64,000 nucleotides of DNA from Hyphomicrobium methylovorum (GTDB lineage: Bacteria > Pseudomonadota > Alphaproteobacteria > Rhizobiales > Hyphomicrobiaceae). The stretch spans positions 1,902,501-1,966,500 of the forward strand of contig NZ_QHJE01000001.1 in assembly GCF_013626205.1 (NCBI RefSeq). The letters are read 5' to 3'. Each line of letters opens with the position of its first letter. The first letter of the stretch is position 1. A program made the position numbers and the translations under genes. A model generated the notes under the pieces. It was not told the DNA's origin. It was given only the letters and a program-made list of their open reading frames with translations, and did not search any database. This document shows positions 1 through 9,764 of the stretch, piece by piece.

Positions 1-1490
<1,490 letters not shown>

Positions 1491-1665
1491 CTCTCATTTA
1501 GCAATGCTCATCGAAACTGCTTACGAAAACAGCGACGCGCTGCGAAGCGCGATCCGAAATTTTCAATTTGCATGCTTTGCGTTGACCTTTGGGTGAAAAC
1601 GCGAGCTCGATGAGCGTAGGTATTCAGAATAGACCAAAGATCAGAAGTCATATGACGTCTCCGCT
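1491..1665 (+). other. 23S-5S internal transcribed spacer
   Basis: This is a 175-base spacer between the two rRNA genes. I see no tRNA in it. Its last bases, 1649-1661, form the left arm of the 5S processing stem. Confidence 0.8.
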
Positions 1666-1783
1666 GACCTGGTGATTATGGCGGGGTGGCTGCACCCGAT
1701 CCCATTCCGAACTCGGCCGTGAAACGCCCCTGCGCCGATGGTACTTCGTCTTAAGACGCGGGAGAGTAGGTCGTTGCCAGGTC
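1666..1783 (+). rRNA. rrf: 5S ribosomal RNA
   Basis: This is a complete 118-nt 5S rRNA. Helix I pairs gacctggt at the 5' end with gccaggtc at the 3' end. The conserved loop-B/C stretch cccgatcccattccgaactc lies in the middle and gggagagtaggtc near the 3' end. It is flanked by a near-perfect inverted repeat, catatgacgtctc (1649-1661) and gagacgtcatgtg (1788-1800). That repeat would form a precursor stem around the 5S for RNase III/E-type processing. Confidence 0.96.
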
Positions 1784-1842
1784 TGCCGAGACGTCATGTG
1801 AATTTCAAACAAACGAAGTCAATCAACTCTATCGATCAAATC

Positions 1843-1882
1843 AAAACGCGCCGCTGTGCCTAGTGCCAGCGGCGCGTTTTTG
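1843..1882 (+). terminator. Rho-independent terminator of the rRNA operon
   Basis: A perfect 14-bp stem pairs aaaacgcgccgctg (1843-1856) with cagcggcgcgtttt (1867-1880) around a 10-nt loop. It is followed by a T-rich tail. It sits 60 bases after the 5S, where the rrn transcript should end; no tRNA-fMet follows as it does in some alphaproteobacterial operons. Confidence 0.9.
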
Positions 1883-1898
1883 TTTTATCGGCGATCTT

Positions 1899-2423
1899 AT
1901 GATCCAGCCTTTTGAGGAATATCACCAAGTTTTCCTGGCTATGCAGGCTGGAGATATTGATGCGTTGGAGCGCTTTTGCGCGTCCGTTGCGACTTTTCCG
2001 AATGGAGCTGACTCTTGGCTAGGAAGGCGCTGGATTATAACGGCGGTCCAAAGTGAATCTGCTGCAACTATCCAGTGGATGATAGGCAAACAGGTGGAGC
2101 TCGTTTTCCGGGATGACGAGGGACTTACTGTTTTGCACGAATGTATCGATGTGTTCCATGAACGGAAAAATTGTGCGCTTCACGACATCATGCGCGCCCT
2201 AATATCCGCAGGCGCTGATGTAAATTTAAAAGGCCGGGATGATTGGACGCCGATGCATGCCGCAATTGCACGTGGCGATCTCGTTGCATTGGAGATTTTG
2301 GCAGCTGCAGGAGCTAACCCGGATATACCGACGACGATAGATGCATGCGAATCCGCGCGGGATTATGCCGTTCGTATCGAGTTCAAGGAGACTACAATTA
2401 TTCTGCAGCAGAAGCCCACGTAG
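1899..2423 (+). CDS. ankyrin-repeat protein
   Basis: The product is a 174-residue soluble protein. Two recognisable ankyrin repeats lie at about residues 71-111 (DDEGLTVLHECID) and 112-144 (DDWTPMHAAIARGD, then ALEILAAAGANPDI), with a weaker one in the C-terminus. The first 70 residues look like degenerate helical repeats. Ankyrin repeats bind proteins; no catalytic domain is visible, so the target is unknown. I chose ATG 1899 because the upstream in-frame GTG at 1863 lies inside the rrn terminator hairpin. The start is only 16 bases after that hairpin, so the gene needs either read-through or a promoter overlapping the terminator. Base composition is more AT-rich than in most neighbours, which may point to later acquisition. 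Confidence 0.8.
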   Translation: MIQPFEEYHQVFLAMQAGDIDALERFCASVATFPNGADSWLGRRWIITAVQSESAATIQWMIGKQVELVFRDDEGLTVLHECIDVFHERKNCALHDIMRALISAGADVNLKGRDDWTPMHAAIARGDLVALEILAAAGANPDIPTTIDACESARDYAVRIEFKETTIILQQKPT

Positions 2424-2515
2424 TTGACGTGGATCTGTTGATCAACTCACGCGGCCGCCATCCGGCTGGCAACACTGCGGCAAAAAACACCGAGATGTCG
2501 AAAAGCCAGCGATCC

Positions 2516-3577
2516 TTAGAACGGAGCTTTGACGACTTTTTTGAATTTGTCGGTGACGTTACCCGACAAGTTGATGTTGTCCGGGTTGAGTTCTTGGACT
2601 GGGGCGCCGGCGGAAAGATCGAACGACAAAAGATCTGTCCAGATTACGCTTGGGGTGGTGGTCAATTCAAAAAAGTAGAGTCGCTTCGTGAGGTCGATCG
2701 CGGTGCGATACTCGGTGTTGTAAATTCCGAAGCCTTTGTAAGGCGCGCCGAACGGCACGGACACATTGCGCGCGATCGCCAAAACGCCTGCAATGGCTTC
2801 GCGTTCGTTGCGCGGTTCAGGTAAGAGCGCCGAATAATAGGCTGCGCGCTGGAAGCGATCCGTCGCATTCACGTTTCCAGGTAGCGACATTTCGCTGCTC
2901 GGCTTGGAATAATCCTGCTTTTTGAGAAGCGCGATTTGCTGATCGTACGGCGGGTCGTTGGTCATGATCGTGTATTCGCGGCCGTGATGAACGACAGGTT
3001 TGCCGTCGATATATTCAATGATTGCGGAATCGCCGCTCGCATCCTCCAACGCTAGATGCACGTTTGATTGATGGCCGCGCGCCTCGGCCTTGATGACTTG
3101 AACGCCTTCGAGAAGTTTCAGCGCTTCGGCGACGTTCGTCGCTTTGTCGAGAACGTATTGGCCCCAAAGCGTGGCAATCAGGCCGGGTTTCGACGTGTCG
3201 CGCGTACCGAAGTCCGAACTGTTGAGATAGAGAAGGTGCATCGCGAGGCCCTTCTCGTTGAGGCCATCGACCGCGCCGAGCCCATAGATCGATGTGACGA
3301 TGCTACCGTAATCCGATGTCCATTTCGCAGGGTTGTCCTTCACGAACTCGACCGGTCCGACGTGACTGGCGGTTCGGGAAATGCCGCGCGGAAATACGGT
3401 GAGGATCGGCTCGGTCGACTCAGGCCAATCCATCGTGCGGCTCGCGACGACCGCGAGTTTACTATTATTCCAGAGAATGCGGGTGCAGGCTTCAGCTGCA
3501 GTCATCGCCAGCGGCGCACCGGCAACGGCGACGAGGGCGATTGTTAGTGCGAGGCGGCGAGAAACAGCTTGGCTCAT
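2516..3577 (-). CDS. exported choloylglycine hydrolase / penicillin V acylase-family Ntn hydrolase
   Basis: The product is a 353-residue linear-amide C-N hydrolase. An N-terminal signal peptide (residues 1 to about 28, ending AMTAAEA) is followed directly by Cys31 in EACTRILW. In this family the Cys exposed by processing is the N-terminal nucleophile. The other family positions keep the right spacing: Arg47 and Asp50 in ASRTMDW correspond to Arg18 and Asp21 of bile-salt hydrolases, counting Cys as residue 2. The export signal implies a periplasmic enzyme acting on amides. In Gram-negatives, homologues cleave penicillin V or acyl-homoserine lactones, but the substrate cannot be told here. The gene stands alone, convergent with the ankyrin gene. 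Confidence 0.88.
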   Translation of the reverse strand: MSQAVSRRLALTIALVAVAGAPLAMTAAEACTRILWNNSKLAVVASRTMDWPESTEPILTVFPRGISRTASHVGPVEFVKDNPAKWTSDYGSIVTSIYGLGAVDGLNEKGLAMHLLYLNSSDFGTRDTSKPGLIATLWGQYVLDKATNVAEALKLLEGVQVIKAEARGHQSNVHLALEDASGDSAIIEYIDGKPVVHHGREYTIMTNDPPYDQQIALLKKQDYSKPSSEMSLPGNVNATDRFQRAAYYSALLPEPRNEREAIAGVLAIARNVSVPFGAPYKGFGIYNTEYRTAIDLTKRLYFFELTTTPSVIWTDLLSFDLSAGAPVQELNPDNINLSGNVTDKFKKVVKAPF

Positions 3578-3894
3578 TGTTTTTTCTCCTGAAGCGACGC
3601 CTGATACTTTCGATTGCAGACGAGCATAGCTCTTACAATCGCAATGCGTGCTTTGCGTGGGACGGGCAAGCTGGCGGCGCGAGGCTGGTTAAGTTTGCCT
3701 TCCACGCTGACCATTTGCCGATTGGCGCTTGGTGTTCGCGCAATCTCATTGCATATACTCGGGCGCAGGGCTCACGAGCCCATCTCATTGAAATCGTTCC
3801 AGACTTGGAATAATTTCGACATTCAATATGGCACTTGCGCTCTCGAATCCCTACGTGAGCCCCACGCCTTGAATCCCCGCAATCAGGAGCCGGT
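3578..3894. other. intergenic region between divergent exported hydrolase and iron-uptake genes
   Basis: These 317 bases hold the promoters of two divergent genes. ORFs reading through it have no family features and overlap the real ftrB-like start. The one structured element is the inverted repeat ttcca-gact-tggaa at 3797-3810, listed separately. Confidence 0.6.
3797..3810 (+). promoter_or_regulatory. candidate operator upstream of the iron-transport pair
   Basis: The inverted repeat ttcca-N4-tggaa is followed by AT-rich sequence (taatttcgacattcaatatgg), 85 bases upstream of the ftrB-like ATG. Iron-responsive repressors of alphaproteobacteria (Irr, RirA, Fur/Mur) bind AT-rich palindromes in such positions. 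This one does not closely match any consensus I can recall, so regulator identity is speculative. Confidence 0.3.
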
Positions 3895-4281
3895 ATGTCC
3901 TCTCATTCGTTTGTGCACGTTGCTTCTGCGTTACGCGGAGCGTTTCTCGCGGTCTGCGCGCTCGTTTTTGCGGCTTCGTCGGGCTTTTTGTTGAGTTCTT
4001 CTGCGCAGGCATCAGACGAGGAAACGTTCGAGATTTCGATCAAGGATCATAAGTTCGAACCCTCGAAGCTGACGTTCCCGGCGGGAAAGCGGATCAAGCT
4101 CATCGTCAAAAACCTCGATCCGACGCCTGAGGAATTCGAGAGCAATGATCTCAACATCGAGAAGATCATTCCGGGAAATACGGAAGCCATCATCCGCATC
4201 AAGCCGATCGATCCGGGCGTCTACATTTTCTTCGGCGAATTCAACGAAGCGACGGCCAAGGGCCACATCATCGTGGAGTGA
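3895..4281 (+). CDS. periplasmic cupredoxin-like protein, FtrB/EfeO-cupredoxin type
   Basis: The product is a 128-residue protein with a Sec signal peptide (residues 1 to about 38, ending SSSAQA). It carries one beta-sandwich domain of the Cupredoxin_1 type, recognisable from FEISIKDHKFEPSKLTFPAGKRIKLIVKN and the closing GVYIFFGEFNEATAKGHIIVE. The mature part has no Cys, so it cannot form a type-1 copper site. Proteins of this sort (FtrB, or the N-domain of EfeO) assist FTR1-type permeases in ferrous-iron uptake. The stop codon is 6 bases before the FTR1 permease start, so the two are co-transcribed. Neither a P19-like FtrA nor a ferredoxin-like FtrD is adjacent. Confidence 0.85.
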   Translation: MSSHSFVHVASALRGAFLAVCALVFAASSGFLLSSSAQASDEETFEISIKDHKFEPSKLTFPAGKRIKLIVKNLDPTPEEFESNDLNIEKIIPGNTEAIIRIKPIDPGVYIFFGEFNEATAKGHIIVE

Positions 4282-4287
4282 GACCGA

Positions 4288-5112
4288 ATGTTAGCTGCAC
4301 TCGTTATCGTCTTCCGGGAAGTTCTTGAGGCCGGTCTTATTATCGGCGTCGTGCTGGCCGCTTCGCGCGGCATTCCTGGTCGCGTTAGAACCGTATCGCT
4401 TGGCGTTCTGGTCGGGCTTTTGGGCTCAATCGTCGTTGCGCTCTTTGCAGCGCAAATTTCGAATGCGTTCGATGGGCGCGGACAGGAGATCTTTGTTGCC
4501 GGCGTTTTGCTGTTCGCAGTTGTCATGCTGGCGTGGCACGTCGTCTGGATGTCTCAGCACGCGCGGGAAATGACTGCGCAGTTGCGGCAGCTCGGCACCG
4601 ACGTTGCGCTCGGCAAGCAGTCACTTTACGCGCTCGGCGCGGCGGTGGCGGCGGCAGTGATGCGCGAAGGGTCCGAGGTCGTGCTGTTCATGATGGGTAT
4701 CATCGCGGGTGGTAAAGACACCGCGATGGACCTGATGTTGGGTTCGCTCGCGGGCCTGGCGCTCGGTGGCGTGGTTTCGATCGTTCTCTATTTCGGTCTG
4801 GCCGCTATTCCGTTGAAGCGGCTGTTCTCGGTGACGGGCGTTTTGATCACGCTTCTTGCTGCAGGCCTTGCGTCAACGGCCGTGCTCCAGCTCTCGAACG
4901 CTGGATTGCTGAATGTGTTCGATCGACCCCTTTGGAACACGTCCTGGCTGCTGTCGGAATCGAGCTGGGTCGGCAGCGTCTTGCACATTCTGATCGGTTA
5001 CATGGAGCGTCCGACGGGCATGCAGGTGATCGCCTATGTGACGACGGCAGCGACCATTTTCGGTCTGATCTATCTTCGCCGCGATAACGCGAACGTTCCC
5101 GCTCGCGCTTAG
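4288..5112 (+). CDS. FTR1-family high-affinity iron permease (FtrC/EfeU-like)
   Basis: The product is a 274-residue inner-membrane protein with about seven hydrophobic segments. It carries the two REXXE iron-translocation motifs of the OFeT/FTR1 family: REVLE at residues 10-14 in the first helix and REGSE at 126-130 in the fourth. Length matches EfeU (about 276 residues). It is the second gene of a two-gene operon with the cupredoxin-like protein. In the family, iron is oxidised and passed through the permease. Which partner does the oxidation here is unclear, because no multicopper oxidase or peroxidase-type EfeB is adjacent. Confidence 0.92.
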   Translation: MLAALVIVFREVLEAGLIIGVVLAASRGIPGRVRTVSLGVLVGLLGSIVVALFAAQISNAFDGRGQEIFVAGVLLFAVVMLAWHVVWMSQHAREMTAQLRQLGTDVALGKQSLYALGAAVAAAVMREGSEVVLFMMGIIAGGKDTAMDLMLGSLAGLALGGVVSIVLYFGLAAIPLKRLFSVTGVLITLLAAGLASTAVLQLSNAGLLNVFDRPLWNTSWLLSESSWVGSVLHILIGYMERPTGMQVIAYVTTAATIFGLIYLRRDNANVPARA

Positions 5113-5263
5113 TTCGGATTGGTGCGAGCGGTTTCGGCTGCTCGTACCCTCTTGCCACGGTTCGACTTCGCTCTTCGTGATTGACGTGGCCGCTTGACCC
5201 TCGCCGTAAACGTCGCAACGTATCCCGGCGCGTCGTCGGACGCTGAGCGAGGGGAACTCAACC

Positions 5264-5584
5264 ATGTATGACATTGCCAATCTTGCGAACCTGCAGCAGT
5301 TGCGGCACCTGTCGCCTGCAACGATGGCGGCATTTGAGAATTTCGACCGGGCCGCGATGGCGCCTGGTACGATTCCGAGACGCTACAAAGAATTGATTGC
5401 ACTCGGCGTGGCGCTTGCCACGCAGTGTCCCTACAGCCTCGAAGTTCATCGCACGAATGCGGAGAACGCCGGTGTGACGGAAGCCGAGATCGCGGAAGTC
5501 GTGTTCATTGCGGCGACGATGCGTGCAACGTCTGCGATAGCGCACGGCACGCATCTGGCCGGTCAGCGCAAGCCGAAGCGGTGA
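5264..5584 (+). CDS. carboxymuconolactone decarboxylase / AhpD-like protein
   Basis: The product is a small 106-residue all-helical protein of the CMD/AhpD superfamily. It is recognised from IPRRYKELIALGVALATQCPYSLEVHRTNAENAGVT. In AhpD-type peroxidases the motif is CXXC followed by His. Here Cys55 and His62 are kept, but the second Cys is Ser58 (CPYS). A single-Cys version cannot make the intramolecular disulphide of AhpD, so peroxidase activity is doubtful. There is a GGGG-type ribosome site just before the ATG. It follows the iron-transport pair after a 151-base gap and may belong to its own transcript. Confidence 0.88.
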   Translation: MYDIANLANLQQLRHLSPATMAAFENFDRAAMAPGTIPRRYKELIALGVALATQCPYSLEVHRTNAENAGVTEAEIAEVVFIAATMRATSAIAHGTHLAGQRKPKR

Positions 5585-5596
5585 AAGAGCGACGAT

Positions 5597-7189
5597 TTAG
5601 AGCGCGCCCCACAGCTTGAGCGCGATTGCCGCGATGCCGAGTGCTGCGATCCAAAGTGCAACGTCGGCGGCGCGGCTTCGCCTGGATCGCGCGGCAAGTT
5701 GTTCGAGATCGGCATCGCTGAGGCGCAGACCTGAGCGCGCCATTTCGGAGAGGCCATTCGCAGCATCGGCTGCCTGACGCAGAACCGTCGGGGCCTGCAT
5801 GAGGACGCCGCCGAGTGTCTCGACACCGCGACCTGCTTTTTGCAGGCGACCGAGAAGCGACAAGTTCGACTCTACCCATTCGCGTGCGACGGGTTCAGCG
5901 GCCACCCAGACATTCAAGCCAGGATCGAGATCGCGCGCGACGCCTTCTATGATCACCATGCTCTTCTGGAGCAGGATCAATTCCGGTCGCGTCTGCATGT
6001 CGAAGACGTCGGTGTAGGCGAAGAGCTGCCCGAGCAGATCGGCCATGGAAATCTCTTCGGCCGTGCGGCCGTGGATCGGTTCGCCGATGGCGCGCATGGC
6101 CTGCGCGAATTCCTCGACGGTGTGGTGGGGCGGAACGTAGCCCGCTTCGAAGTGAATGGCGGCGGCGCGATGATAGTCGCGTGTGATGAGGCCGTGCAGA
6201 ATCTCGGCGAGGAAGCGGCGTTCGCGTTGGCCGAGGCGGCCCATGATGCCGAAATCGACGGCGACTACCATGCCGCTGTCATCGACGAATAAATTGCCCT
6301 GGTGCATGTCGGCGTGAAAGAAGCCGTCGCGCATGGCGTGACGCAAGAATGTGCGCAGCACGGTGAGGCCGAGGGCGTTGGTATCGAAGCCTTTGGCTAT
6401 CAACGTGTCGCGATGCGAGATTGGCGTTCCGTCGATCCATTCGACCGTGAGGACGCGCTTGGCCGTGCGCCGCCAATCCACCTCCGGAACGCGGAAGCCT
6501 GGATCGTTCGCGATGTTGCCCGCCATTTCGGATATCGCGGCGGCTTCGAGCCGCAGATCCATTTCGAGATCCGTCGTGTGCTTCAGGTTGTCGACGACGG
6601 CGAGCGGCTTCAAGCGGCGTGCGGGCGGATAGAAGCGCTCGATCAGGCGCGCTGCGAAATAGTAGCTGTCGAGATCGCGATAGAACCGCTTCTCGATATT
6701 GGGCCGGAGGATCTTGACCGCCACCGGCTTCTTTACGCCGCCTTCGATGACGTATGCCTTGTGGACCTGCGCGATTGAAGCCGCGGCAACAGGCGGACCG
6801 AATTCAACGAAGTGATCTTCGAGTTTGCCACCGAGTGCGCGCTCGACAGCGTCGCGTGCTTCCGCCATCGAAAATGGCGCCGCCTTGTCTTGCAGATTGC
6901 GAAGGTCAGCCGAGAGTTCGGGACCGATGACGTCGGCACGGGTGGCCAGAAACTGTCCGAGTTTAACGTAGCTCGGACCGAGTTCGGCCAGTGCTGTCGA
7001 AACGCGGGCGGCGCGCGGTTCAACGCGGCGGAACGGGGCTGCCATCCAGACAATAGGGGCTGTCAGCGCGCGGGCAATCTTCAGCGGCAGCGGTACGGTC
7101 ATGCCTTTCGGCACGAAGCGCACGCCATGTTGCGCCAGAACGAATCCGGCGCGGGCTAGTCTCAGGGTATTGAAAAAGGCGCCGGGCAT
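5597..7189 (-). CDS. ubiB: UbiB, ABC1/ADCK-family atypical kinase for ubiquinone synthesis
   Basis: The product has 530 residues from the chosen ATG (MPGAFFNTLRLA). It has the UbiB hallmark KxGQ region (GPSYVKLGQFLATRADVI), the protein-kinase-like core with the catalytic loop HADMHQGNLFVD and metal-binding AVDFGIMGR, and two C-terminal hydrophobic stretches ending in ALKLWGAL that anchor it in the inner membrane. UbiB proteins act as ATPases that help extract or organise ubiquinone precursors for the Ubi complex. The reading frame extends 28 codons further upstream to 7273, but those residues look uncoded. It is on the same strand as ubiE, separated by a small secreted-protein gene with its own terminator. 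Confidence 0.95.
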   Translation of the reverse strand: MPGAFFNTLRLARAGFVLAQHGVRFVPKGMTVPLPLKIARALTAPIVWMAAPFRRVEPRAARVSTALAELGPSYVKLGQFLATRADVIGPELSADLRNLQDKAAPFSMAEARDAVERALGGKLEDHFVEFGPPVAAASIAQVHKAYVIEGGVKKPVAVKILRPNIEKRFYRDLDSYYFAARLIERFYPPARRLKPLAVVDNLKHTTDLEMDLRLEAAAISEMAGNIANDPGFRVPEVDWRRTAKRVLTVEWIDGTPISHRDTLIAKGFDTNALGLTVLRTFLRHAMRDGFFHADMHQGNLFVDDSGMVVAVDFGIMGRLGQRERRFLAEILHGLITRDYHRAAAIHFEAGYVPPHHTVEEFAQAMRAIGEPIHGRTAEEISMADLLGQLFAYTDVFDMQTRPELILLQKSMVIIEGVARDLDPGLNVWVAAEPVAREWVESNLSLLGRLQKAGRGVETLGGVLMQAPTVLRQAADAANGLSEMARSGLRLSDADLEQLAARSRRSRAADVALWIAALGIAAIALKLWGAL

Positions 7190-7479
7190 AGCCGCGAGTT
7201 TTGCCGTCCACGTTCGCGGCAAGCCGCCGATACATTTGCTTTGGCAGATTGCGTGACCCAGCCTTGAGGTCAAGCGAGGTCGGTCGCCGCGGTAAAGACG
7301 GTTAAATCACGTGCACCATAGCGAGGCGGTAATTGGCGGATTCGAGCTACAACTCTTGCTCGAGTCTTAAAGCGGCGGCGTGTGAGGCCGAACGTCCCCC
7401 TTGTCAGGCCTTCGGCCAGATTCTTCCCGAGAGAGACGCGAAGTGCACCCTGACCCCTTGAGGGGATAGGCGGGGGCAA

Positions 7480-7517
7480 AAACAAAAACGGCGCCGGGTG
7501 AGATCCCAAGCGCCGTT
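7480..7517 (-). terminator. terminator of the small secreted-protein gene
   Basis: Read on the minus strand, aacggcgc (7517-7510) pairs with gcgccgtt (7494-7487). It is followed by a long T-rich run (tttgttttt). It lies 30 bases past the stop of the secreted-protein gene, so ubiB needs its own promoter in 7190-7480. The stretch 7190-7546 holds no other gene that I can support. Confidence 0.85.
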
Positions 7518-7546
7518 CGAATTGAATGCTCGCTGAAGCGGCTATC

Positions 7547-7837
7547 TTACATTTTGCAGAACGTCGCGCGGCCGTGGCACGTGACCGAGCCACCGTCGGG
7601 CTTGCAGCGGTACTGCTTGTTGGAGACGCGATAGCCTTCAACCTTGCCGTTGGCGAGGAAGCCCGGCCAGAGACCCCAGCTAACCGACTGAACCATCGTT
7701 TCCATTGCAAACCACTTTGCGGAATCGGCAGAGCCCGACGTTGCGACGGCGCCCTTCGTTACGCATGCAGCGTTGGCAACGCCAGCGCCGAGAGTCATCG
7801 CGGCCGCAACCGCTGCACACATCACAATCTTCTTCAT
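7547..7837 (-). CDS. small secreted cysteine-containing protein of unknown function
   Basis: The product has 96 residues from ATG 7837 (MKKIVMCAAVAAAM). A clear signal peptide (residues 1 to about 23, cleavage after VANA) leaves a mature protein of about 72 residues. Its four Cys, at positions 25, 78, 87 and 94, could form two disulphides. The middle is rich in Trp, Met and Gly (KWFAMETMVQSVSWGLWPGF). I recognise no domain. It has its own terminator and a purine-rich ribosome site, so it looks like an independently expressed periplasmic or secreted peptide inserted between ubiE and ubiB. Confidence 0.75.
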   Translation of the reverse strand: MKKIVMCAAVAAAMTLGAGVANAACVTKGAVATSGSADSAKWFAMETMVQSVSWGLWPGFLANGKVEGYRVSNKQYRCKPDGGSVTCHGRATFCKM

Positions 7838-7959
7838 AGGTCCCATCTCCTCGTCTCAAACATGCCTTCTTCCCTTGAGTGCGGAGGCTATGGGCGTGTT
7901 TTGACACGGTCAATTAAAGTCGATGACCGGCAATTAATTCGTAGGGGATGTGTGGCCGA

Positions 7960-8766
7960 TTAGATCTTCCAGCCGCCGTGGATTGCAGCGATTCCGCCCG
8001 TCAAATTACGGTAGGTCACGCGGGCGAATCCGGCCTCGCGGATCTGTTTCGCAAAGGCTTCCTGATTGGGAAAGCGACGAATGCTCTCAACAAGATAGCG
8101 GTATGATTCGGAGTCGCCCGCCGCGACTTTTCCAAGACGTGGGATCACTTCGAAGGAGTGAAAATCGTAGAGGCGGTCGAGAATTGGGACCTGGCATTCG
8201 GAGAACTCGAGGCAGAGAAACCGGCCGCCCGGTTTCAAGACGCGGAAAGCCTCAGCGAGAGCCCTATCGATGTGAGTGACGTTGCGAATGCCGAAGGCGA
8301 TCGTATAGGCGTCGAAACTGCTCGATTCGAACGGTAGCGTTTCGGCATTGCCTTCGATGCAGGAAATGCGCTCGGCGAACCCGCGCTCAGCAATACGGCG
8401 TCGGCCGACGTCGAGCATTTCGGGGCTGATGTCACAGACGACCGCGGTGGCGTTCGGCCCGCTTTCGTCCGCATAGCGAAGCGCAATGTCGCCAGTGCCA
8501 CCCGCAACATCGAGCAAGCGAAACGGCGTTTCGCCGCGCGGAGGATTGAGCATCGTAATGAAGTCGCGCTTCCAAAGCCGATGCAGGCCGCCCGACATCA
8601 GGTCGTTCATCAGGTCGTAGCGCTCGGCGACGGATGCGAAGACGCGATTGACGCGGCCTTGGCGCTCGGATTCGGGCACCGTTTCGAAGCCGAACGAGGC
8701 GGTGGCTTGGGCGGCCGCTTCCGGGCTGCCGGATTGGGTGGTCGTGGCGGTGTCGATATTGCTCAT
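7960..8766 (-). CDS. ubiE: UbiE, demethylmenaquinone / 2-polyprenyl-benzoquinol C-methyltransferase
   Basis: The product is a 268-residue class I SAM methyltransferase. The family signatures are [21 protein letters not shown] and the SAM motif [14 protein letters not shown], followed by [20 protein letters not shown] and [16 protein letters not shown]. It adds the C-methyl group of the quinone ring in ubiquinone (and, where present, menaquinone) synthesis, in the cytosol or at the membrane. The first 25 residues are low-complexity (Thr/Ala/Ser). It is divergent from mutM with 77 bases between start codons, a pairing common in alphaproteobacteria. Confidence 0.96.
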   Translation of the reverse strand: MSNIDTATTTQSGSPEAAAQATASFGFETVPESERQGRVNRVFASVAERYDLMNDLMSGGLHRLWKRDFITMLNPPRGETPFRLLDVAGGTGDIALRYADESGPNATAVVCDISPEMLDVGRRRIAERGFAERISCIEGNAETLPFESSSFDAYTIAFGIRNVTHIDRALAEAFRVLKPGGRFLCLEFSECQVPILDRLYDFHSFEVIPRLGKVAAGDSESYRYLVESIRRFPNQEAFAKQIREAGFARVTYRNLTGGIAAIHGGWKI

Positions 8767-8843
8767 GGCGGTAGAATAGCGGCCGGGAGCGTCCCGCGCT
8801 ATCGTCCCGTCGCGACAGCGTCAATCATGCCTTACGGACATTC

Positions 8844-9725
8844 ATGCCTGAGCTTCCAGAGGTCGAAACGGTGCGGCGGGGACTGGCGCCGGTGCTGGTC
8901 GGCAATCGCATTAAGAAAGTAGAGACACGCCGGGCTGACCTCAGATTTCCGTTTCCTGATCACTTTGCGGACCGGCTTCGTGGTCAGGAGATCACGGCCC
9001 TCGAACGCCGTGCGAAGTATCTGATCGCGCAGCTCGCCAGCGGCGAAGATCTTGTCATGCATCTCGGTATGACGGGGCGGTTTACCGTGGCGCAGGATGG
9101 GTTGCGGACAACGCCCGGTGAGTATGCGCACCCGGCCGGGGCCGACGGCACGCATGACCATGTCGTGTTTCATCTCTCGGACGGTTCTCGCGTCATCTAC
9201 AACGATGCTCGGCGGTTCGGTTTCATGGTGATGGTGGCGCATGATGAGCGCGACATGCATCCGTTTCTGCGCGGGCTTGGCGTCGAGCCGCTGAGCGTTG
9301 CGTTGTCTCCGGATTATCTTGCAGCGCGTGCGCGCACAAAGAAGGTCAATCTGAAATCGTTTCTGATGGATCAGCGGGTCGTGGCTGGGCTCGGAAACAT
9401 CTACGTGGCGGAAGCGCTCTATCAGGCGCATCTCGCGCCCGACCGTGCAGCGCGTACTCTCGCCGACAGAAGCGGCAAGGCGAATGACAAAGCGGATCGC
9501 CTTACCGTTGCGATCAAGGACGTGCTTGGTCGCGCGATCGAAGCACGGGGGTCAACGTTGCGAGACTATCGCGATCCAAGCGGAGGGTCGGGCGGATTTC
9601 AGGCGGCGTTTCGGGTTTACAATCGCGAAGGCGAAGCGTGCCGGACGCCGGGGTGCAGCGGTACCATACGAAGAACGGTGAGCGGCGGACGCGCGAACTT
9701 TCACTGCCCCCGCTGTCAGCGTTGA
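8844..9725 (+). CDS. mutM: formamidopyrimidine-DNA glycosylase (Fpg/MutM)
   Basis: The product is a 293-residue bifunctional glycosylase/AP lyase removing 8-oxoguanine and formamidopyrimidines. It begins MPELPEVETV, giving the catalytic Pro2 and Glu3 after Met removal. It has the conserved lysine region (ERRAKYLIAQL), the helix-two-turns-helix motif around GLGNIYVAEALYQA and a C-terminal zinc finger (CRTPGC and CPRC). It is slightly longer than the usual 270 residues because of an insertion near residues 90-100 (the APPG-like PGEYAHPAGADG loop). ATG 8844 is the only sensible start, given the N-terminal catalytic Pro. Confidence 0.97.
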   Translation: MPELPEVETVRRGLAPVLVGNRIKKVETRRADLRFPFPDHFADRLRGQEITALERRAKYLIAQLASGEDLVMHLGMTGRFTVAQDGLRTTPGEYAHPAGADGTHDHVVFHLSDGSRVIYNDARRFGFMVMVAHDERDMHPFLRGLGVEPLSVALSPDYLAARARTKKVNLKSFLMDQRVVAGLGNIYVAEALYQAHLAPDRAARTLADRSGKANDKADRLTVAIKDVLGRAIEARGSTLRDYRDPSGGSGGFQAAFRVYNREGEACRTPGCSGTIRRTVSGGRANFHCPRCQR

Positions 9726-9764
9726 ATGCGCTGGGTCATGTTCCGTGTCTCGACAGTGCGGCGA

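Noticed and set aside
1784-1842. tRNA-fMet expected after the 5S in some alphaproteobacterial operons
   Set aside because: I looked for a cloverleaf and CCA end and saw only the processing arm and the terminator.
3614-3994. 126-codon ORF overlapping the ftrB-like start
   Set aside because: Cys/Arg/Leu-rich random composition; the ftrB-like gene in another frame has a clear signal peptide and domain.
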